In this document: positions 33,291-44,420 of the stretch, in pieces | Layout of the letters: each line of letters begins with the position of its first letter | How positions within the stretch are numbered: the stretch's first letter is position 1 | Source: Beta vulgaris subsp. vulgaris | Taxonomy: Eukaryota > Streptophyta > Magnoliopsida > Caryophyllales > Amaranthaceae | DNA: 64,000 nt | Direction: 5' to 3' | Assembly: GCF_026745355.1 (NCBI RefSeq) | Contig: NC_079205.1 | Coordinates: forward strand, 7,684,881 to 7,748,880 | The notes under the pieces: model-generated | What the model was told of the DNA's origin: nothing | The model's database searches: none | What the model saw: only the letters and a program-made list of their open reading frames with translations | Program-made: the position numbers and the translations under genes

Positions 33291-33561
33291 GCAGTGCAAG
33301 TTCAAAAGGAGCAAGAAGTGAAACAACTTAAAGAGGCAGTGGAGAAGAGACTTCTGGAGACTAAGGGCAATCCACTTGAGCAATTAACTTTCATTGATGC
33401 AATTGAACGTCTTGGGGTAGCATATCACTTCGAAGAGCAGATTGAAGAAGCTTTGAAGCAAGTATATGACAACTTCCATGACCAATGTGCCGAGGATGAT
33501 CTTTACCATGTTTCCACTCGATTTCGTATACTTAGACAACATGGTTTCCTTGTGCCTTGTG
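33291..33561 (+). CDS. Terpene synthase exon 2
   Basis: Acceptor ATAATTTAG/GCAGTG, donor TTGTG/GTAGGG (phase 1). Encodes helices of the N-terminal alpha-barrel domain, including FIDAIERLGVAYHFEEQI and FRILRQHGF, strongly conserved in plant terpene synthases. 271 nt, close to the usual exon 2 length. Confidence 0.9.
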
Positions 33562-34887
33562 GTAGGGTTTACTTGTTTCTTTTTAAAGATCAACAACTTT
33601 TTATAATTATATCATCATATAGATTCTAATTACGTCATCATATATATAATATATTGATCATTAAATATTATTAAATATATAATATTAAGATATGAAACTT
33701 TTTTTTTTTAACTAAAGCATAATTGAAGATATTATTATTGATCAAAGTAGTGCATCGAAAATCGCGAAAATACAAATGTTACATATGATTCTAACTGAGG
33801 AAGTGTAAATCAAAAATAAATTATGCCTGATTGTCATAAAATAAAATATCATAAAACCGAATTACTTTTTATTTGAAAGTTGACTTCAACATGTAAATCT
33901 GTCTCAAACAAAACTAGTATGGGTTATTATGTTGTTCTTTGGACTATCCTTTTTTGTTTGACCAAAGACGGAGACAAAAAAGAAGTCAACAATTGGAATT
34001 TTGGCTTTTATGCGAGAATCACATTACAAAGTGGGTATTTTGATTATAAGTTTCACATAAGTTGGTTTCAGATAAAATTTTTATTTAAGGTGCTCTCTAA
34101 CAAAATTTTAACAAAAAATCTTGTTTCTCACAAATATATGATTACAACTTTTTACTTTTTTTTTGTTTCTCGATTCTAAATTCAAAATTATTCATATACT
34201 CAATTTTGATCATCGTGTTTCATTACTCATACATCACAAAGTGATTCTCAATATATACTTTTAAAATATGAACTACGTATTAATGGTTTTTAAATATATA
34301 AAATTAAAGATTAATATTTTATGTATATCGTGGGCCACCAAACATTCTAAAGATAAAGGAGGTCTTGAAAATTAGTGTTTTGGAGGTATAAAGAGAGTTT
34401 TGGATAACTTTTAGAGTTTTTTAGTAGTAAAAACTCTATGGGGGTGTTTGGTAAATAGAGTTTCAAGAGAGATTTTTGGGGTAAAACTCTCAAAATGAAA
34501 AAAAAGCTCCTCTTTGTAGCTTTTTCTTTAGAGAATTATGTGAGAGAATGTGTGAATTACTTTTTTGCTCATAATTTATAATAATAACTTATCAGATAAT
34601 ATGTCCGTAAATGTTATTTTATACAAATAAAGGGTAATCAGCTTATAGCAATCACCTAAATTTTACCAAACATATGCATGTGAAAAGTAAGTCAAATATG
34701 CAGTCAAATCAACTAAATAAAAAGGTAAAACTCAAAAATCTAACCTCTATGTTTGTCAAATAGGGCCAAAACCAAAACAGCATAGAAAGCATTAACTATT
34801 GTGGTCTAACAAACAAATCATAATAAGCGTAATGTGAATAGTTCAAATTCAAAGACGAGGGAACTAATTATTATAGTGATCGCACAG
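33562..34887 (+). other. Terpene synthase intron 2
   Basis: 1.3 kb, starting GTAGGG and ending CGCACAG. AT-rich. The segment around 34330-34560 includes GGGGGTGTTTGGTAAATAG, a word common at ends of plant MITEs, but I could not pair it with a second end. Confidence 0.6.
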
Positions 34888-35260
34888 ATGTGTTTAACAA
34901 GTTCAAGGATGAAAAAGGAAGCTTTGAGGAGTCCTTGACGAAGGACGTTCCTGGATTGTTAAGCTTGTATGAGGCTTCGCATGTTCGAATTCATGATGAC
35001 AAGATCCTGGACGAAGCCCTTGCATTTTGTACTACTCATCTCAATGGTATGGTTGACCAATTAAGCCCTCCACTTGCGGATCAAGTTGCGCATGCCCTTC
35101 ACCAGCCTATGCATAAGGGAATGCCGCGAGTAGAGGCTAGGCACTACATCTCCATTTATGAAAAGGATCCCTCATGCAACAAGACTTTACTCAAGTTTGC
35201 AAAACTAGATTTCAATTTGCTTCAAACCTTACACCAGAAGGAGCTCAAAGATCTAAGAAG
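34888..35260 (+). CDS. Terpene synthase exon 3
   Basis: Acceptor GCACAG/ATGTG, donor AGAAG/GTAATC (phase 2). Contains VFNKFKDEKGSFEESL, GLLSLYEASHVRIHDD and LDFNLLQTLHQKELKDL, hallmarks of terpene synthases. 373 nt, the usual exon 3 size. Confidence 0.92.
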
Positions 35261-35469
35261 GTAATCACTTTCAAATTGAAAGTATCTAGTTGCTAGGTAT
35301 TTGAATGATGAATCCCTCCTTTTATTGTCATAAGGTGTCCGGAATTTTCGAGATCGAAATTTAACTGTTAATTACCCTCAATAGATATTGATAAATAAAA
35401 GAAATTATAATATTAATTTTTTTATTAATCTAAATTTAGGATTTTAATTTTGTCACGTTATAAAAGATA

Positions 35470-35729
35470 TCTCTATTATATAAGGGAAGAGAAGGAGGAG
35501 ACTAAAAATGGTAAACCCTTTTATATCCTTATTAGTAATAAAATACAGATTCATCATCTTTTACCATTACACCCTCAATTAAAAAAATATTTACATCATC
35601 CTTGATTTATTGATTTTCTAAAAACAGAAGAAAAATATTCAATGAATTTTATGATCAATTTTTCGTATATATTATTACTCAATTGACCTTTTGTTTGTTT
35701 TCGCACGCATCGCGTGCATACAAGACTAG
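35470..35729 (+). mobile_element. Small non-autonomous Helitron in terpene synthase intron 3
   Basis: Starts TCTCTATTATATAAGGGAAG after A. Ends with hairpin GCACGC-atc-GCGTGC (35703-35717), then ATACAAGA and CTAG (35726-35729) before T. 260 bp. The same 5' and 3' ends are found at 50355/50938 and 51393. Confidence 0.88.
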
Positions 35730-35756
35730 TTAGTTGTTTAAACCAACTTTTCGAAA

Positions 35757-35985
35757 GCTTTGTGTACAAAATTTATCATACATCCGGGTGTGTCGTGAGC
35801 ATGGTCGTACACCCAAGATTATATTTTTGCGAATGCTTTGTGTACAAAATTTATCATACATCCGGGTGTATCGTGAGCATGGTCGTACACCCAAGATTAT
35901 ATTTTTGCGAATGCTTTGTGTACAAAATTTATCATACATCCGGGTGTATCGTGAGCATGGTCGTACACCCAAGATTATATTTTTG
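35757..35985 (+). repeat. 78-bp minisatellite, three copies
   Basis: Copies start at 35757, 35835 and 35913 and are nearly identical. Each contains an inverted pair GGGTGTA/TACACCC around TCGTGAGCATGGTCG. The unit is a multiple of three, which is why long open frames appear in several phases; these are not genes. It starts 27 bases after the Helitron end. Confidence 0.9.
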
Positions 35986-36137
35986 CTCATTGCTCATTTG
36001 AAATTATCTAAATGAGTAGAATGTACTAAAAAGGAGAGTTCCAAATAAGCAAATGAGCAACTATTAATCTTAGGTATACTATGCATATGGTATACCCGAG
36101 TGTATAACAGAATAAACTCAACTTTGTGTGTCTTCTA

Positions 36138-36379
36138 CTACCTCTGTTTTTATTTAGTTGCAACAATTTCTACTTTTAGATTTTTTAATTAGTTGCAACA
36201 TTTCCCTTTTTAGGAAAGTTTTTGAGATAATTTGACTATATTACCCTTACTTCACCTACTCTCCCCATATAATTACAATACTAGTAGTAGGGGCAAGTGG
36301 GTCAATTATACTCTCTTTTCTCATTTCTTAAAGTTTGTGCAAAAAGATGAATGTTGCAACTAAATGAAAACTGAGGTGG
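36138..36379. mobile_element. Stowaway-like MITE in terpene synthase intron 3
   Basis: Ends CTACCTCTGTTTTTATTTAG and CTAAATGAAAACTGAGGTGG are inverted repeats; TA flanks both sides (36136-36137 and 36380-36381). 242 bp. Confidence 0.82.
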
Positions 36380-36492
36380 TATTTAAAAAGAGAAATATAA
36401 TCAATTAGAAGATAGCATGATAAGATTCACCGGTAGGAGGGTTAAGAAGGTACATTATACTAAGTATACCTTTAAAATTTTTATTGAGGCAG

Positions 36493-36705
36493 GTGGTGGA
36501 AAGGACTACATATGAATGCGTCATTCAGTAGAGACAGGTTGACCGAGGCGTATTTTTGGATCGTAGGAGTCTACTATGAACCCCAATTTTCTCAGGCTCG
36601 AAAATTATTTCGAAAAATCTTCAAGTCAACATCGCTAATGGACGATACATATGATGCATATGGAACTATTGAAGAACTTGAAGTCGTCACTGAGATGTTT
36701 CAAAG
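36493..36705 (+). CDS. Terpene synthase exon 4 (DDxxD exon)
   Basis: Acceptor GAGGCAG/GTGG, donor TTTCAAAG/GTTTGG. Encodes WWK, then SRDRLTEAYFW and LMDDTYDAYGTIEELE, with the DDxxD metal-binding motif intact. 213 nt. The last recognisable exon; intron 4 begins at 36706. Confidence 0.9.
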
Positions 36706-37164
36706 GTTTGGCATGTAATCTATATATTGCTATGTTCGTTTGAAAAGAATTTAATGATGTCATATTGGAGTTCGATAGATAATTAAATTTCACAAACATT
36801 ATTAACTATGAATATGTAGAATCTAAAATTACACATAAAAATGAGAGAATTAAGTATTATTGATTGCTCATTATATTTCAATTAATGAAACTACATGAGT
36901 TCTTAAAATAGGCTTAGGAATAAACCAACAAATCTGGAATATAGGAACATGATTAGGTCAATGGATGAGACACACTCTTATACTACATAACAAGAGTAAA
37001 CTAACATGTTAGATTATTTCATAAACAACCCACTAACATATTGCTAAAACTTAGGAACTACTCAACTACTCTTAACTAAGATATGTTCGTATAATTTTGG
37101 GAGCACTTCCAACAGACCCCCTTGCTCCAAAATTTTTAGGAGCCAAAATTGAACATTGCTCACA
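36706..37164 (+). other. Start of terpene synthase intron 4, no further exon found
   Basis: AT-rich. The expected next exon (about 140 nt) is not seen before a repeat fragment at 37165 and the Athila LTR at 37341. Confidence 0.55.
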
Positions 37165-37340
37165 ATTAGGGGTAATAATGAGCTTGACAAGTTCACGAAC
37201 AGTTCGGTTAAATATCGGCTCGTTGTGACTCAGCTCGAAACTTAAACGAACCGAGCTGAGCTAAGCAGAGCTTGGCCCGAAAAGCTCGTGTACAACTTAA
37301 TTATTATTTTATAGTAAAAAAAATTTTATATTAAAAAATT
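37165..37340. mobile_element. Fragment of a hAT-like non-autonomous repeat
   Basis: GGGGTAATAATGAGCTTGAC followed by repeated GCTCG/CGAGC words resembles the ends of common plant hAT-type repeats. It stops at the Athila LTR, so the rest was removed or lies elsewhere. Confidence 0.33.
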
Positions 37341-38835
37341 TGAAAGGCTTATCGCGTACCTAACAAAAATAACCTAACTATTCCTCCTAACTAATGTAGT
37401 CGGGCAAGTAAGGATCGAATCCCAAGAGACTAACTGATTCAAAGTAGTTAAATTGACTCTAATTAATACTAAGCAAGTGATCCAAATAAGTGATGATGAA
37501 CTAATCTAAGTGACTAAAGCAAATGAAATTATCAAGAATGAATCAAAGACTAAAGACATCTAGGTTTAAGTATCCCCACTAATACGAATTAATGCCACAA
37601 ACAATCCCTTTTCCCTTAATTAACTATTAGATAACTCATAGGATGGATGCGCCCTAATAGTACTAAGGATTTCTTTCGATCAATCAATAGCTTCCCTAAC
37701 AATGCAATCATGCCTATTTTCATGGAGTCATGCAAATTAAGGACTTTAGACATAGCATCCTAACATCCTAATAAATTCCCTCAACTACTTTCGTGATGAT
37801 TTCCTTTATCTTAAATTAGGGTTCTAGATTCGATTAAGACTCAACTTTCGTTGCAAAAATAATCACATTCAATATATACTATTTCTAGTCATATATTGAT
37901 AATTAAAACCAACCCTAAAATAAATGAATCATAAATCAATCAAAGTTTGGGAATTGGGAATTAAACAAGCATCAATTCATGTTAGGGTTCAACCTAACCC
38001 TAGAATAGAAAACTACTCACACATGATGATTGAATAAACAAAATAAATATTAAAAGAAAGCATGATTAGCAATAATAATAAATAAAATAGAGAAGAGAAA
38101 ATAATACTTGAATTAATTGATGAAATTGCAAACTTGAATGTCGAAAACAAAGCTTGAGGAAAATAATGGAGAATGGTGTGATAAACGTGGAGAAGGAAAA
38201 AAAACAAAAACAAAAACTCCCGTTATCTCCCTAAAAAGAATCCCTAAAAACCAAAAATCTATCTTTTTCTCCCTCATACTCGTGGCCTTGTCCTTCATTA
38301 CAAGATAAGGAAGATCCAATTAAATCATTAAGGAAATCATGCAGCCCGCGCGCCTAGGAACTTTCAGCAAAACTGGGCCAACTTGCAAGGCCCATATCTC
38401 TTAGAATATAACTCGCCTTGGGCCGTATAGCCTATCGTTGGAAAGCTCTTCAAGCCTACTTTCCAATGCCTTTGGAATCAGACAAATATCAGCATCAAGT
38501 CGGAAGTTATGGATAAAAGAGTGAGCATGACTCGATTTTCGCAATTATCTCAATGAATTCCAACTCCAATTGAGCTCCAATTTGCACTCAAATACATCCA
38601 AAGTGATCTTATCAATGTAGCTTGCCTCCATTTGATCCTAAGTACTCAAGCTTGTCCAATAATGCTCCAATTATGTTCTTGATATCTGAAATTCATCAAG
38701 GAATACCAAAAACACAAGAGGAGTAATATTTCGCAAATTAAGTAAAAGTGTGCAATTATGAACTAAAATACACCTAAATGTTCCTAGAATGCAACCTAAA
38801 TGCAACTAAAACCTATATAAAAATATGACACATCA
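37341..38835 (-). repeat. 3' LTR of the Athila-like element
   Basis: In minus orientation it starts TGATGTGTCATATTTTT at 38835 and ends GCCTTTCA at 37341 (1495 bp). Near the end it contains GGGATTCGATCCTTACTTGC, a phrase typical of this LTR type. With no second LTR, the left boundary rests on TG/CA ends only. Confidence 0.72.
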
Positions 38836-38850
38836 AACTCTCCCAAGCTA
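38836..38850 (-). other. Polypurine tract of the Athila-like element
   Basis: On the minus strand AGCTTGGGAGAGTT directly precedes the LTR start TGATGTGTCA. A polypurine tract at this position primes plus-strand DNA synthesis. Confidence 0.75.
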
Positions 38851-40371
38851 AACCATTGCTTGTCCTCAAGCAATTAGACATAGACATTGGAAAAGCAAGA
38901 CAACCTACAATATGAGACTATGATAGGGCCAAGCACACAACCGAAAACACAAGAGATACAATTACTACACGAACCAAGCATCGAAACGTTCTCAAGCAAA
39001 GCCGCATAGCACGTCATGTAATGCAATCAACTCTCCTAGCATACCACATACCATCTCCCCCAAGCTAGACTTAACCAAACCTGAGAGACCTCGCTTTAGT
39101 CATGTGCACTCGTACTCTCATGTGTTTATGGCATAATCAATGTCACTCAACCTAAACCATGTCGACTCAAATGAAGCATTTACTCTTTAACTTTGACTAT
39201 CGACTCACTTTCCACTCGAAATTATAATGCAAAATGATCATGAGGACTTTCAAGGGTTGTAACGGGGCTGAGGTTATGGGTAGGAGATATATTTGGAAAT
39301 GTGGTGTTAAAAGCCAACTAATGGAGAAAACAACATTTAAACGTCTATGGTCATTAGATGCAAACGTCACAAAAACTTCTACTAGAAGTTCAACATCACA
39401 TTCCATTAAATTAACATAGTACCCATCTTTATCAACTCCAACCAATTTCATTGACCTTTTATTCGATCCTTTCATCTTTTTTTCAATTTTTTTTCTAGAA
39501 TCATTTTTCACAACTTCTTCATCATTCTTTTCATTTTGCACTTGCACAATATTTCAAGCAATTTTCTTTCAACATATTTCCTTCCAATAATTACCACAAA
39601 ACCACAAACTCAACCTCAAAACATAAACTTTGATGCTACTCCACTTAGCAAGGCTTAGGTAGAGAAATCATAAAAGGCTTAAGGCTTGTAATGTAGGTAT
39701 TAGTCATAATAAGGTCAGGAAGGCTCAGCGGGGCTAGAGAAAGGACAATATATGTGAAAAGGAATATCTCTGGAAGTTCAGAACACTGAAAAGAACGCCT
39801 CAATCATATCCAAATGCTTATAGAGTCAAGTATCAAAGAGTGCCAAGTCAAAGTCAAAATCCATGCAACAAATGAGGAACTAATCACACATGAAAGAACA
39901 TAACTGACATAGATATATCAGTTTATAGGCACAAAAGCTCACGTGGGTTAAGGTGTCTAAACATAAGGTTAAATCAAGCCAGAGAGAGATCAACCAATCT
40001 TACCACAAGCAATCAATCCGATACAATCATGCTATGAAGAATCATGAACGAGATGAATTACGCGTAAGAGTATAGTAAGGATATCAACAAGGTTCTCGAA
40101 TGGTGCTAGCAATAGTTCATAGATGCAACTAAGATGAGATGAAACCTAATATTGATGCAGCTAAGAAAGCAGTACAATATTTTTCGTTACACGTAAACTC
40201 CCACTCCTAGTAAGTGGTACAAACCGTGTAACATCCTATAAAAGCAAGAAAACCTACACTAGAAAGCGATAAAAGATAGAATATGCCTCCCCCACGCTAA
40301 AATCTCGCAATGTCCACAGTGCATCAAATATGACATGAATATCAAGGGGAAAGAATACACACAGAAAGTCA
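38851..40371 (-). other. Non-coding 3' region of the Athila-like element
   Basis: About 1.5 kb between the env-position ORF and the polypurine tract. A 116-codon minus-strand frame at 39197-39547 has no recognisable motif. A long 3' non-coding region is usual for Athila. Confidence 0.55.
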
Positions 40372-41657
40372 TCATGAGAAGGAACAAGGAGGAGGTGAAA
40401 ATCCTCCTAATTGGATCCAAGTGCTAATAGTGCCAAGGAATGTGGATATCGAAGTCAATCTCTCCTGGATCGCCTTTTGTTCATTTCTAATCCCATCAAT
40501 TGAAGTTTGGAGTTCCACAAGAGCCTTCTCTGTTAGCGTAGAAGATAGGCCAGCACCATTTAAAACAGTAGGCACGACCACCGGGTCAGGAAGAATTGGA
40601 ATTCGAGTTCGAGGATGAGCACCACCGAATGACCAGTTTGCCTTATCACGCAAAGACAATGCCTCTCTACAGGGTAGTTCATCTTCGTCATTTTGAATAC
40701 ACCAAAGTGTAGTTCCTTCTCTCTTACGAATCCAACCCATTAATGAGCATGCAGGAATGTCTATGCAGTCACTGCCCACAATAGATTCTTCCTTCAAAAG
40801 GCACTCCTTGTGACCTAAGTGAAGAGCAATGGGAGTTATGAGACCACCAAGGACAATTGCCCCTTTTTTGGTAGTAGTAGTCGCCAATTCTTTCATCTGC
40901 TTGATGAAAAAGGCACCTGTGTCAATGGGTAGAGCATGAAGCATTTGGTGTATCATGAACAATTCATCCTTTCGAGCCTTGCTCCCTTCTTGACGACCAA
41001 ACACAGTATTAGCCAATAATCGTTGGACATATCGAAGTGCTGGATGACGGATGTGATTCGCTGGACTCATCTTTGAATCATAAGTCGTCTCACCGGTTAA
41101 TAATTGCCAAACAGGATCGGCAGACCAATGTTGAGGTGTTAGTCTTGGACCACCAGGACGTAATCCATATACCTCATTGAACCTTGTCAAAGTCCACTTA
41201 TGCTCTTCATTGTATAATCGAAAGGTGATGGAACCTTCACCACAACCTGGTTTCGAGTAAGTAACTGCCTTCAAGGACTCATAAACTCTAATGTGACTCT
41301 TTTATATGTCGGATATTTGTGCATGAGAAAATTACCCCATCCAACATTAGAGAATAACCAGCGAACGTCATCGTCAATAATTAGAGTTTTTAAGGCATCT
41401 ATATCACAAAAACGAGTAGCAGTTACTCCTCGTTCAAACAAGCTCTCATATTTCACTCTGTGCTCGTCATCACGAAATTTAATATCATAGTAATCAATTA
41501 CCACCTTCTCTTTAGTCTTGGACGATAGCTTCTTTCCTTTAGTACTGGCAGATTTCTTCGTGGAAGTAGAAGTCTTAGAAAGAGGTGCAGGCCGCGAAAT
41601 TCCAGAGGTTCGCTTCGTTCGAGTTGTGGTAGAGCGAGCCATTCGAAATCGTTGCAA
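40372..41657 (-). pseudogene. Athila env-position ORF (ATHILA ORF-1-like), frameshifted
   Basis: It sits downstream of pol, where Athila elements carry an extra ORF often described as env-like; its function is not established. Two overlapping minus-strand frames: 41657-41271 (a basic Ser/Thr/Lys-rich N-terminus, then RFCDIDALKTLIIDDDVRWL and GWGNFLMHKYPTYKRVTLEF) and 41274-40372 (ITFRLYNEEHKWTLTRFNEV, followed by a conserved ATHILA-type domain). They are out of frame by one base at about 41272. No clear signal peptide or transmembrane segment is visible, so an envelope role cannot be argued from this copy. Confidence 0.75.
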
Positions 41658-42735
41658 TTTCAGTCCAATAAACTACTTGTTTAGCGAAATCAAGAGCAAT
41701 AATCGGTGAGGAGCATCAACTAATTCCAATAGGATATTAAGCAGTCAAAATTTCAAGCCTGCGACTGGGGATGTGCAGTAATATCGCGAAACGCAGCAAA
41801 TTTCCACCAGCGAACAACCGATTCGGGAATTAGGGTCGATGAAATACGTCGCCAATGAAAAAGAGGGTTCAAGATTACCGTTCGCAGTTTCTTCTTGGAT
41901 GACGCTTGAAATTTCTGGTGGGTTTTTGACAATCGATCCAACAACAATGAGGATCACAAAGGGTTAGGTTGAAGCGGCGTGAGAGGTGTGTGGAAACCTG
42001 CTTCTTGAATCCTTTGTTTTATCTCTTTTTTTCGATTTTTTTTTTTTTTTTTTTTTTTTTGCTTTTTAAAATCGAACCGCAAGGTGGCTGTGGTGGCTGT
42101 TGTATACCGCAGCGATGTTGCAGACTACTCTGCCTGGGTGACGCCTCTTTCACACTCTTTCTATTTTATTTTTCGCATTCTCAGGTGTGGGGCCACAGGT
42201 TGGCCGTGGCAGATTGCGGGTCGTCGCGTGGTGGCTGCGGACTAGTCTGTGGCTTCTTATTTTGTTTTTGTTTTTGATGTACACAAGACCGCAGGTTACT
42301 TGTGGTAGGCGGCTGAAATCTCCGTGATACTTGTGGAACTCACTGTGATTCCAAAGATGTTGGTGATTTAAGCTGCTATTTTCATGATTCCACCTGCAAT
42401 ACGTTACATGTGAATGCATTAGTAGACAAATAGGTGGAGGAGTCAATATACTTGACTCACTAGAAATCACAAAATGACCATGTAGCCACTAATCTATTTC
42501 ACCTAACTAAAGGCCTACAAAACTAAAGCTACGAACTAAGGAGTAGAATAGCTAGTGAAATGGAACTATTGTTTTCCTTTTCTTTTTTTTTCTTTTTTTT
42601 TTTTTTGTTTTGTTTTTTTTTTTTTTTGAAAAGAAAAAAATAGAAAAATAGTAATAAAAGAGGTGAAGTAGAAAACTTGGGTTGCCTCCCAAGAAGCGCT
42701 AGGTTAAGGTCATCTAGCTTGACCACCTTTTCACA
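41658..42735 (-). other. Spacer between integrase and env-position ORF
   Basis: No gene. It contains a T run at 42037-42060 and a second pyrimidine tract at 42570-42630 on the plus strand. The segment 42060-42330 is GC-richer, with repeated GTGGCTGTGG/TTGCGG words of unknown meaning. Confidence 0.5.
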
Positions 42736-43770
42736 TCACTCTGAATGAGGGTCGGAAAGTGTGTAAACTGCCTTCCCTTCAATAGGTTCACCTTCTCGAT
42801 AGTGCTTAAGACGTTGTCCATTAATCTTAAATGAGCCAGTTGCTTCACTCCAAATCTCAACCGAGCCATACGGGAAAACGTGAAGGATTTTAAAAGGACC
42901 AGACCATCTTGAGCGAAGTTTGCCAGGAAATAGCTTCAATCGAGAATTGAACAGTAAAACCAACTCTCCTGCATGAAATTCTCGCCGCATTATATTCTTG
43001 TCATGCCACCTTTTCGTGCGTTCTTTGTACAATCGTGAGCTTTCATAGGCTTCGAGGCGCAGCTCTTCTAACTCATTTAGCTGTAATAATCTCTGCTCGC
43101 CTGCTGCTCGCAAATCAAAATTGAGATTCTTAATCGCCCAAAATGCGCGATGCTCTAATTCAACGGGGAGATGACATGCTTTTCCATATACGAGCCTATA
43201 CGGAGTTGTGCCGATGGGTGTTTTGAATGCAGTTCTGTATGCCCAAAGTGCATCATCGAGTTTTATAGACCAATCCTTCCTGGATCTCGCAACTGTCTTC
43301 TCTAAGATAGTTTTGATTTCGCGATTTGAAATCTCCACTTGGCCACTAGTTTGTGGGTGATATGAGAGTCCCACTCGATGATGTACTCCATATTTCTTCA
43401 ACATAGCTTCAAACTTCTTTTCGACAAAATGTTTACCTCCATAGCTTATCAATACTCGTGGTACTCCAAATCTAGGGAAAATAGTCTTCTTAAAGAACTT
43501 TTGAACCACTCGAGCATCATTAGTAGGAGTAGCAATAGCCTCAACCCACTTGGAGACATAGTCAACAGCAACTAGAATATACTGATTCCCATAAGATGAA
43601 GGGAAAGGACCCATGAAATCGACGCCCCATACATCAAACAATTCGACCTCAAGAATGTTGTTTAGAGGCATTTCGTTCCTCCTAGAGATATTCCCAGTCC
43701 TTTGACAACGGTCACAAGACTGGACATATGTATGAACATCCTTGAATAGAGTTGGCCAATAGAACCCACA
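42736..43770 (-). pseudogene. Athila integrase pseudogene
   Basis: The integrase inserts element cDNA into the genome. The catalytic core is open from 43671 to 42736. The first Asp lies in [10 protein letters not shown]. The second catalytic Asp is replaced by Tyr (LISYGGKHF). The Glu lies in [13 protein letters not shown]-terminal SH3-like region follows ([18 protein letters not shown], then RSRWSGPF). Upstream, the zinc-binding HHCC domain straddles a TAG stop at about 43771; the frame is otherwise continuous with [13 protein letters not shown] beyond it. The Asp to Tyr change alone should abolish strand transfer. Confidence 0.87.
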
Positions 43771-44420
43771 CTAAAGAATCTTTGCAGCAGTCTTAGCAGT
43801 TTTAGCATGTCCTCCACATGGAGAATCGTGACAATGAGAAATTATAAGGCCTACCTCAGCTTCTGGAATGCACCTTCTAATGACACCATCCGCGCATCCC
43901 TTGTAGAGAAAAGGGTCATCCCAAAAATACTTTTTCGCCTCGTGAAAGAATTTCTTCTTCTGTTGTGAGGAATAACCATGAGGGACAGTACTACTAGCCA
44001 AATAGTTGGCTATATCAGCATACCAAGGGAACTCCTTGGTAGAAAGAGCAAACAAGTGGTCGTCTGGAAACGAATCATCAATGGGGAGGCCTTTATCATC
44101 TTCATCATCAAGGACAAGTCGAGAAAGGTGATCCGCAACAACGTTTTCTGCTCCCTTCTTGTCCTTTATCTCCAAGTCAAATTCTTGCAGCAAGAGAATC
44201 CAGAGAATCAAACGAGGCTTGGCATCCTTTTTACTCATCAAATATTTCAATGCTGCGTGATCCGTATGAACTATCACCTTCGACCCAACCAGATAGGATC
44301 GAAACTTCTCCATAGAATATACCACGGCCAATAACTCCTTCTCAGTAGTAGCATAGTTCGTCTGGGTCGAGTCCGAGTCTTGCTTGTGTAGTAGATGGCA
44401 TGGAGTTTGCCATCTTTTCG
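43771..44420 (-). pseudogene. Athila RNase H and integrase N-terminal zinc domain
   Basis: From 44331 to 43771: RNase H segment [17 protein letters not shown] and [12 protein letters not shown], the ADHLSRL terminus, then a linker and the start of the integrase zinc-binding domain ([18 protein letters not shown]). A frameshift at about 44380 separates it from the RT-side frame, and a TAG at 43771-43773 ends it. Confidence 0.84.

Larger units (their letters stand above)
32844..36705 (+). pseudogene. Sesquiterpene synthase (TPS-a type), exons 1-4 present, C-terminal exons missing
   Basis: Family role: class I terpene synthases ionise farnesyl diphosphate in the cytosol and cyclise it to sesquiterpenes, with DDxxD and NSE/DTE motifs holding magnesium. 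Four exons (32844-32951, 33291-33561, 34888-35260, 36493-36705) join in phase to 321 codons without a stop, and all splice sites are GT/AG. Visible motifs are RP-x8-W at residues 12-22, RDR at 264-266 and DDTYD at 301-305, positions typical of TPS-a enzymes. Exon sizes 108/271/373/213 follow the usual seven-exon plan. Exons 5-7, with NSE/DTE, are not found in the remaining 27 kb. There is no plastid transit peptide, consistent with a cytosolic enzyme. Intron 3 carries a Helitron, a minisatellite and a MITE. Without its C-terminal half it cannot be active unless the missing exons lie beyond the window. Confidence 0.88.

Noticed and set aside
34330..34560. MITE in terpene synthase intron 2 (GGGGGTGTTTGGT word)
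   Set aside because: Only one end-like word was found; no inverted partner or duplication could be matched.
35714..36015. Three overlapping open frames with repeated peptide units
   Set aside because: The 78-bp repeat is a multiple of three, so frames stay open by construction. No start context or homologue is recognisable.
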